From Candidatus Parvarchaeum sp. (lineage in GTDB: Archaea; Nanobdellota; Nanobdellia; Pacearchaeales; GW2011-AR1): 34,999 nt of DNA. This document shows positions 30,335 to 34,999 of the stretch, piece by piece. Within the stretch, counting starts at the first letter, position 1, and every line of letters starts with the position of its first letter. The DNA lies in the NCBI GenBank assembly GCA_020724955.1, contig DYFY01000008.1:1-34999 (forward strand), in the 5' to 3' direction. A program made the position numbers and the translations under genes. The notes under the pieces are model-generated. The model saw only the letters and a list, made by a program, of their open reading frames with translations, was not told the origin of the DNA and did no database searches.

Positions 30335-30340
30335 TTTAGG

Positions 30341-30358
30341 GAAAGACTTATGTCTTTC
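30341..30358 (-). terminator. Hairpin just after the MazG-like gene
   Basis: GAAAGAC and GTCTTTC form a perfect 7-bp stem with a 4-nt loop, a few bases after the stop codon at 30362. It is followed on the minus strand by the palindromic repeat rather than by a clear T-tract, so it may protect the mRNA 3' end or help termination. Confidence 0.35.
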
Positions 30359-30361
30359 ACT

Positions 30362-30649
30362 TTAGCTTTCATAAATAATCTTTTTTTCAAATCTCCCTTT
30401 CTGTTCAGCTTTCTTTTCCCGGATTTTATTTAGCTCTTCAGCAGAAACCTCTTTAAAATTAGCAATAGCATAAACTACTTCAAGGATATCTGCCAGTTCT
30501 TCAACCTCCTCGCTTTCTTTGAACTCATCAACCTCTTCCTGCAGCTTTTTTATTAATTCCCGGTGATATTCGGAATCGTTTGCAACATGATAAGTCTTGT
30601 CTTTATAAATTTCAGGCAAATTATCTCTGACTAATTTATCTCCGCTCAT
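30362..30649 (-). CDS. MazG-like nucleoside triphosphate pyrophosphohydrolase
   Basis: This is a 95-aa all-alpha protein. It opens with DKLVRDNLPEIY and has LQEEVDEFKESEEVEELADI, giving the EExxE...ExxD metal-binding pattern of the MazG/phosphoribosyl-ATP pyrophosphatase superfamily. It ends with KAEQKGRFEKKIIYES. Members remove noncanonical or excess nucleotides. It begins 2 nt after the Nudix gene stop, and the pairing suggests a shared nucleotide-cleaning operon. Confidence 0.85.
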   Translation of the reverse strand: MSGDKLVRDNLPEIYKDKTYHVANDSEYHRELIKKLQEEVDEFKESEEVEELADILEVVYAIANFKEVSAEELNKIREKKAEQKGRFEKKIIYES

Positions 30650-30651
30650 TT

Positions 30652-31116
30652 TTATTTCTCCTGCTGGCTTGTTTGTTGCGAATAATCTCGAATGTCAACA
30701 TCTTCATCAACCAATCTGAAGTGCGCCTCATTGTTCTTCCATATTATAATTGCTTCCTTGGCGAACAGAATCAAATTTGGCTCTGCTTCTTCATAGCTAT
30801 ACCATTCAGCTTCTCCCTCTTCTGTATTTTTCGGAGAGCCTTCAGCCTCAGCATGCAGCAGCATTACTATTTTATGCTGTTTCACTTTATCGCTTCTCAA
30901 CTCGCAAAATCCAAAAGGCTTAAAATCTGATTCAACAAAAATTCCTGTTTCTTCAAAAACCTCGCGTCTTGCTGCATCATGGCTCAACTCGCCAGGATAA
31001 ATTCCGCCTCCCGGAATGCACAATCCTCCTGCAAAAGGCCCTCTTTTCAGCTTGATTAAAAGAAATTTCCCTTCAGAATTGGTGACAATAGCATTTGCAT
31101 TCACTCTGAGATTCAT
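30652..31116 (-). CDS. Nudix hydrolase
   Basis: This is a 154-aa protein. The Nudix box Gx5Ex7REUxEExGU is intact: GGIYPGE followed by LSHDAAR and REVFEETGI. The N-terminal strands (NANAIVTNSEGKFLLIKLKR) and VMLLHAEAEGSPKNTEEGEA fit the MutT-like fold. The exact substrate (a nucleotide diphosphate derivative) cannot be read from the sequence. The gene is the first of a two-gene operon with the MazG-like protein. Confidence 0.92.
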   Translation of the reverse strand: MNLRVNANAIVTNSEGKFLLIKLKRGPFAGGLCIPGGGIYPGELSHDAARREVFEETGIFVESDFKPFGFCELRSDKVKQHKIVMLLHAEAEGSPKNTEEGEAEWYSYEEAEPNLILFAKEAIIIWKNNEAHFRLVDEDVDIRDYSQQTSQQEK

Positions 31117-31136
31117 ATTCTCTTCAGCATTTCACT

Positions 31137-31145
31137 CTATATAAG
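31137..31145 (-). promoter_or_regulatory. TATA element of the Nudix operon
   Basis: CTTATATAG is centred about 25 nt before the Nudix ATG at 31116, predicting a leaderless mRNA. It lies just past the T-rich end of the uL12 transcript. Confidence 0.5.
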
Positions 31146-31161
31146 AATTTATCTATTCAGA

Positions 31162-31180
31162 TTAAAAAATAAAAATAAAC
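31162..31180 (-). terminator. T-rich terminator of the uL1-uL10-uL12 operon
   Basis: Immediately after the uL12 stop the minus strand reads TTTATTTTTATTTTTTAAT with no hairpin. Oligo-T tracts alone terminate archaeal RNA polymerase. Confidence 0.6.
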
Positions 31181-31474
31181 TTATCCGAATAGGCTTGCTA
31201 ATCCAGCAGCTGACTCTCCAGCGTCCTTTTTCTCTTCCTTTTTCTCTTCTGCTTTTGCTTCACCGGCTCCGGCACTTGCGGCAGGTGCTGCAACTGCAAC
31301 GCTGGCGTTTTCTAATTCAGCAGCGATATCAACTCCCTGCAGGCTCGCAATCAGCGTCTTTACCTTGCTTTCATCGACTTGCACTCCGGTAGCAGAGATA
31401 ACTTTTTTCAGGTTTTCTTCATTAACCGGCTGTCCGACTTTATGCAGCAGAAGAGCGGCATATATGTATTCCAT
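31181..31474 (-). CDS. rpl12: Large subunit ribosomal protein P1 (archaeal L12)
   Basis: This is a 97-aa stalk protein. The N-terminal dimerisation domain (EYIYAALLLHKVGQPVNEEN, VISATGVQVDESKVKTLIAS) is followed by an Ala-rich hinge, a Lys/Glu stretch and the C-terminal AAGLASLFG that recruits elongation factors. It overlaps the uL10 stop through TGATG. Confidence 0.96.
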   Translation of the reverse strand: MEYIYAALLLHKVGQPVNEENLKKVISATGVQVDESKVKTLIASLQGVDIAAELENASVAVAAPAASAGAGEAKAEEKKEEKKDAGESAAGLASLFG

Positions 31475-32364
31475 CAGGCATTTTCCTCCTTTGTATCTTC
31501 TTGAGAATTATCCTGATTTTCCTCCGGCTTTGTTTCCTCGCTGATTTCCTCTTTTTTTTCTTCTCCGCCAGAGGATTTGCCTTCAATAATTTTTTTCAAA
31601 GCTTTTTCCTCAGCGCTTGCCTTAGCTATAAAGAAGCTGATTGTTTCTTTAGCAGGATATTTAATATTGACAGCAAAACCCAAAGCCTTTCCAATTAAAG
31701 CTCTTAATTCTTCCAATGTCCCTTCTTTATCTATTTTTATTCCGGTATAAACTTTGTCTTCTTTTGAATCATAAGCAGCTATTGGAATAAATCCAACTTT
31801 CATTGGGCTGATTCCAAGCTTAGCCAGAACTCCTGCAACTTTTTCATTTATCGCTTCCCCTTCCTTGGCAACCACCGCTCCTTTTTGAATCTCAAGCTTT
31901 CCTTCTTTCACAATCACTTTTAATCCGACACTTCCAAGTTCAGAAATTGCAGGACCAGGAATCAAGTCAGTAGGACCTGGCTCTATTTCAATATCGTGTG
32001 GAGCAATGTCTCCTGCCTTTGCTTTTGTCGGAACCTGGCTTTCTGTCAGAAGCCCGGAAAGTTCAAAAGCATCCAGCTCCGAGAAAAAAACTGCGAAATC
32101 CGCAGTCAGTTCTTTTTTCAGCTGCTGCAGAGCCCCTTTTTCAGTCAGATTTATTGCCCTGTTCAAAGCAGATTTTTTAATAAATTTTATTTCAGCTTTG
32201 CCCCTGAGTTTTTTCTTAATGCTCTGGAACTGCGAGCTTGGCAGGTTCTTGCACGAGGCGATTAAAACTGTTCTTGACGATTTTATTTTCTCGCTGAGAT
32301 TTTTAACCAAACTTTTTTTTCTTTCAGGCACAGGATTTTCTCTGACATATTTATCTTTTATCAT
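31474..32364 (-). CDS. rpl10: Large subunit ribosomal protein uL10 (P0)
   Basis: This is a 296-aa stalk base protein. The rRNA-binding domain (FIKKSALNRAI, KAKAGDIAPHDIEIEPGPTD, IPGPAISELGSVGLKVIVKE) and helical P1-binding spine (about 215-265) are present. The C-terminus is a Glu-rich tail ending EDTKEENA and lacks the GLxxLFG motif that ends most archaeal P0 proteins. It overlaps uL1 by 4 nt. Confidence 0.95.
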   Translation of the reverse strand: MIKDKYVRENPVPERKKSLVKNLSEKIKSSRTVLIASCKNLPSSQFQSIKKKLRGKAEIKFIKKSALNRAINLTEKGALQQLKKELTADFAVFFSELDAFELSGLLTESQVPTKAKAGDIAPHDIEIEPGPTDLIPGPAISELGSVGLKVIVKEGKLEIQKGAVVAKEGEAINEKVAGVLAKLGISPMKVGFIPIAAYDSKEDKVYTGIKIDKEGTLEELRALIGKALGFAVNIKYPAKETISFFIAKASAEEKALKKIIEGKSSGGEEKKEEISEETKPEENQDNSQEDTKEENA

Positions 32365-32990
32365 TTGCTGACCTCCACATTAATAGCTCTAGTCATCGTA
32401 AATTTAATCTTGGTGTTCTTCAGGTTCTCCTCCTTCTTTGGCAAAGAATTCACAATTGCCGCATGCACAGCCCTTACGTTTTCAATTATTTTCTCATCAT
32501 CCATATCCTCTTTTCCAACACAAACTTTCAGGCTTGCTTCTTTGGCTCTGAGCTTTACGGATTTGGAAATTTTTTCAACCAGCGATTTTATTGTTTCGCT
32601 TTTTTCTTCTGTAATTATTCCGAGCTGAGGAGAAGGCATTTTTCCAGCAGGCCCAAGAGCTTTTCCGAAGATGGTTGCCACGGCCGGCATGAGCTTCGCA
32701 TTAGAAATAAAAAAGTCATATTCGTCAACAAGCGATTTTAATGCATCTTTATCCTTATACTTTTCAAATTCAGGTTTGGTGATAGTCTTAATTGCTGGAT
32801 TTTTTTCTTCAAGAAATCCGCAGACTTTTTTTTCCTTTACTTTGTAAGGTATGCTTGCCACCACCGAAATGTTGTCTCTTCTTAAGTCAATGCCTTTAAG
32901 ATTAACAACCAGATCCACCGACTGGGTGAATTTTCTTTTCTTTTCCTTCCTTAGCTCTTCAAGAGCCTGTTTCAATCCGACACTTTCCAT
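32361..32990 (-). CDS. rpl1: Large subunit ribosomal protein uL1
   Basis: This is a 209-aa L1 stalk protein. KKRKFTQSVDLVVNLKGIDL and GKALGPAGKMPSPQLGI are conserved, as is the C-terminal KIKFTMTRAINVEV. A GGAGG Shine-Dalgarno precedes the ATG closely. The gene opens the uL1-uL10-uL12 operon; uL11, usually before uL1 in archaea, is absent. In other archaea uL1 represses its own operon by binding mRNA, and a suitable structure lies in the leader here. Confidence 0.96.
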   Translation of the reverse strand: MESVGLKQALEELRKEKKRKFTQSVDLVVNLKGIDLRRDNISVVASIPYKVKEKKVCGFLEEKNPAIKTITKPEFEKYKDKDALKSLVDEYDFFISNAKLMPAVATIFGKALGPAGKMPSPQLGIITEEKSETIKSLVEKISKSVKLRAKEASLKVCVGKEDMDDEKIIENVRAVHAAIVNSLPKKEENLKNTKIKFTMTRAINVEVSK

Positions 32991-32998
32991 TTAGCCTC

Positions 32999-33046
32999 CT
33001 ACATTCCGCCAGACATCCATAGAACTTTTATTATGCCTGGATGTAG
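32999..33046 (-). promoter_or_regulatory. Candidate uL1 autoregulatory mRNA structure
   Basis: In the rpl1 leader, CTACAT (minus strand 33046-33041, read as the reverse complement) can pair with ATGTAG next to the GGAGG site, and the adjoining CCAG with CTGG, leaving a 4-nt internal bulge CGGA. An alternative 7-bp stem, ACATCCA with TGGATGT, uses the same left strand (33044-33038 with 33019-33013). The two folds exclude each other. The position touching the ribosome-binding site fits a translational switch for uL1; this is inference. Confidence 0.45.
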
Positions 33047-33075
33047 TTATACGACTCCTCTTCGAGAAACAAACA

Positions 33076-34881
33076 CTATTTAAATCTATTCCTTCTCAAA
33101 AAGACAGCTAACACAACTCCGATAATAATCAAAATAGGCACGATAATCCAAACAGCCTTTTTCCCACTGCCTTCGGATTCTGTTTCGGCTTCTCCTTCTT
33201 GATCAGTTGGTTGCTCTTCAGGAACTCTTTCATTAATCTGCTCGATAATCAGGTTAGCTTTCTGACCTTCCAAGGACTCTAACTTAACAGAAAGATCATA
33301 AAATCCATCCTCCTCCAAATCAAACTTTCCGGTCTCTCCCACAGCCAATTCTAATTCCGAAGGATTACTAGAAACCTCTACAGTTACCTTGTTTCCTGAT
33401 ATTTCTTTAACTCCTACAAAATGCTCTTTTCCGTTAACCTTAAGTTTTACTCTTTCCTTCTCAGCCATCTGCTTGCTCACAACACCTATTTCAGATAACT
33501 CTAGTTTATCTTCTACAATAGTATTCTTCCACACTGTTGTAGATCCGCCGCTTCCTCCTCCGCCTCCTGACGAACTACCACCATCACAACCATCCGGCTC
33601 AAAAGACTGAGAAACTTTTTTGCTGTTTCCAGAGTGGTCTGTACAAGTAACATCATAAGTGTAGCTTCCACTACAGCTCAGTCCATCTTCCTCAAACGAT
33701 TGACTTCCACTATTGCCCGTAACTACTGCCTTACCATTTCCTCCAGTGACAGTGCATGTTTTCCCATTGATACCACTTGTCGCATCCGAAACGGTAATAT
33801 CAATTACAAGCTTATTCTTTGTTGAGCTTCCAGACTTAGCCAAAGATACACTCGGAACAGTTTTGTCTAATGTGATGTTAAACCCAAGACCAGTGTAATT
33901 GATGTTTCCCTTACTGTCATTCACAAAACTAACATTAATATAATAGTGTCCATCTGCTAGATTAGTCCAGTTCATAGCGAAAGATTCATTTATGTCCCCC
34001 AAGTTAGCGTTGTGGATTAAGCTACTATTCAGTACACTACTACTGTTCTGGTAATATAGGCTAAAGTTAACGCTACTAATATTCTCTCCTCTGTAACAGA
34101 CGCCCCCAGCCCCACACTCATAAAAATCACGGACGTTGACACTCAAATAAGTAGTGTTGTCAGAAACATTAGCTCTAGTAGTAGGGAAAGTCCTGTACAC
34201 TGGTGTAACTTTGTCCAACCCAGTACTATTCGAATAAGCAGTAACATTGTTTGGTCCAGTAGAATCATTTATGTAGAAGTAAGTCACATTAATGAAGTTC
34301 ACCCCTCCTGTTGCCGTGGCATTCCCTAACTGGATAGTTATGTTATAAGTTCCAGGCACATTTATGATTCCATTGAACTCAAAAGTACCATTTCCAGAGG
34401 TGTTGATCAAATTTTGCCCAAACCAAACGTATTCATTCCCAAATTCAGAGTTATTATTAAACACGCCTCCTTGGCTCGTTCCCCCACTATTATTCCCATG
34501 ACTCATGTTATACCCAGTGATTATAACACTCCTATCAAAAGTTATCGTAACATTAGTTATATTCGTTTGGGCCGCACCAACACCACTTTGGGCAACCTCT
34601 GGGTTACTAATATTAATAAAGAAATAGAATTGGGTTCCTTCACTGGCAAGAGTTAGGTTGGGATTCACAGACAGCGTGTTCAAACTTCCACTGGAGTTGT
34701 AGACTTTTACTATTCCAGCGTCAACTCCCGCTTCACTTGCAAAAGCAAAAACATATCCTGCCATAAGCAAAACACTTAAAGTCACACTAAACAACAACAC
34801 AGCTAAAAAACTCTCTTTGGCTTTTTTATTAATCAACAGCTTCCCTGCCAACCCAATGAATCCAATCCCTCTTCTTTTCAT
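33076..34881 (-). CDS. Large surface glycoprotein with Ig-like domains
   Basis: This is a 601-aa protein. A hydrophobic segment at about 25-48 (FLAVLLFSVTLSVLLMAGYV) is a signal peptide or anchor after a basic start. Residues 50-340 are beta-rich with more than twenty N-x-S/T sequons. A following Ig-like unit (DKTVPSVSLAKSGSS, TCTVTGGNGKAVV, CSGSYTYDVTCTDHSGNSKK) has paired Cys. A Gly/Ser linker sits near 432-447, then a sequon-poor domain, a Glu-rich stalk and a C-terminal membrane helix (about 577-594) with a basic end RRNRFK. It is probably an S-layer or adhesion protein. No sortase or PGF-type sorting motif was seen. Confidence 0.75.
   Translation of the reverse strand: MKRRGIGFIGLAGKLLINKKAKESFLAVLLFSVTLSVLLMAGYVFAFASEAGVDAGIVKVYNSSGSLNTLSVNPNLTLASEGTQFYFFINISNPEVAQSGVGAAQTNITNVTITFDRSVIITGYNMSHGNNSGGTSQGGVFNNNSEFGNEYVWFGQNLINTSGNGTFEFNGIINVPGTYNITIQLGNATATGGVNFINVTYFYINDSTGPNNVTAYSNSTGLDKVTPVYRTFPTTRANVSDNTTYLSVNVRDFYECGAGGVCYRGENISSVNFSLYYQNSSSVLNSSLIHNANLGDINESFAMNWTNLADGHYYINVSFVNDSKGNINYTGLGFNITLDKTVPSVSLAKSGSSTKNKLVIDITVSDATSGINGKTCTVTGGNGKAVVTGNSGSQSFEEDGLSCSGSYTYDVTCTDHSGNSKKVSQSFEPDGCDGGSSSGGGGGSGGSTTVWKNTIVEDKLELSEIGVVSKQMAEKERVKLKVNGKEHFVGVKEISGNKVTVEVSSNPSELELAVGETGKFDLEEDGFYDLSVKLESLEGQKANLIIEQINERVPEEQPTDQEGEAETESEGSGKKAVWIIVPILIIIGVVLAVFLRRNRFK
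33077..33087 (-). promoter_or_regulatory. Probable promoter of the uL1 operon
   Basis: On the minus strand GATTTAAATAG overlaps the last codons of the upstream surface-protein gene. A start about 26 nt downstream gives a leader of about 65 nt that contains the candidate uL1 structure. Confidence 0.45.
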
Positions 34882-34920
34882 TTTGTCAATTTACAAATGC
34901 AATTTTCATAAAACTCAGAG

Positions 34921-34929
34921 GTTTATAAA
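34921..34929 (-). promoter_or_regulatory. TATA element of the surface glycoprotein gene
   Basis: On the minus strand TTTATAAAC is centred about 44 nt before the ATG at 34881, giving a leader of roughly 17 nt. No Shine-Dalgarno is visible in it. Confidence 0.45.
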
Positions 34930-34999
34930 GGTTTCTCCACACTCGGCTTTGCGTGAGTTTGTGCCATAACCAATAAAATTGTGCTTCCATTCTATTAAC

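Noticed and set aside
1-34999. CRISPR array, transposase or prophage genes
   Set aside because: No regularly spaced repeats and no transposase, capsid or terminase-like proteins were found; the only recombinase looks like a housekeeping XerA.

Overview
The window is a stretch of a compact, AT-rich archaeal chromosome. Translation-apparatus genes found only in archaea and eukaryotes (eL18, eL19, eL21, eL32, eS4, RNA polymerase subunits D and F, aIF1, uL10/P0 with an alanine-rich P1-type L12), a SecY of archaeal type, DUF655, DUF106 and prefoldin alpha fix the domain. The small proteins, very tight packing, leaderless first genes and several genes missing from otherwise conserved operons suggest a DPANN archaeon, most likely of the Pacearchaeota/Woesearchaeota type. 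That placement is inference; no 16S rRNA gene is present.

Layout. 1-3404: a partial malate:quinone-oxidoreductase-like FAD enzyme, a membrane-anchored M64-like metalloprotease with an overlapping pilin-like gene, a DUF4389 membrane protein and a XerA-type tyrosine recombinase. 3442-8382 (minus): one compact operon, eL21-RpoF-DUF655-uS13-uS4-uS11-RpoD-tRNA-Leu-eL18-uL13-uS9 plus a terminal unknown gene. 8441-13744: a tiny zinc-ribbon protein, a secreted His-tailed surface protein, a MacB/LolCDE-like ABC transporter (one ATPase, two permeases) and a SpoIIM-family membrane protein. 13942-16176 (minus): SecY, a DUF106 insertase-like protein and prefoldin alpha. 16263-28573 (minus): the S10/spc superoperon from uL3 to uL15, with aIF1 inside, an unknown gene after uL15 and another before uL3. 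28663-30016 (plus): an AI-2E-type permease and a small conserved-looking protein. 30171-31116 (minus): tRNA-Ser, a MazG-like pyrophosphohydrolase and a Nudix hydrolase. 31181-32990 (minus): uL1-uL10-uL12. 33076-34881 (minus): a large, heavily sequon-rich surface glycoprotein.

Functionally the window is mostly ribosome assembly, transcription and protein export. Surface proteins with an N-terminal membrane segment or signal peptide lie next to the SecY, ABC and metalloprotease genes. Most genes that begin a transcript have an AT-rich TATA element centred about 25-28 nt before the start codon, so leaderless mRNAs appear to be the rule. Genes inside operons overlap by 1-4 nt or are a few nt apart, and some have GGAG-type Shine-Dalgarno sites.

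No gene-free stretch exceeds 300 bases. No CRISPR array, transposase or prophage was seen. The points most worth checking are a tRNA-Leu whose anticodon reads AAG (A34, unusual in archaea), a possible uL1 autoregulatory RNA switch in front of rpl1, a small dispersed palindromic repeat, a 50-bp exact repeat shared by the two permease genes, and three unrecognised genes embedded in or beside ribosomal operons. Nothing here amounts to a clearly new defence or mobile system.
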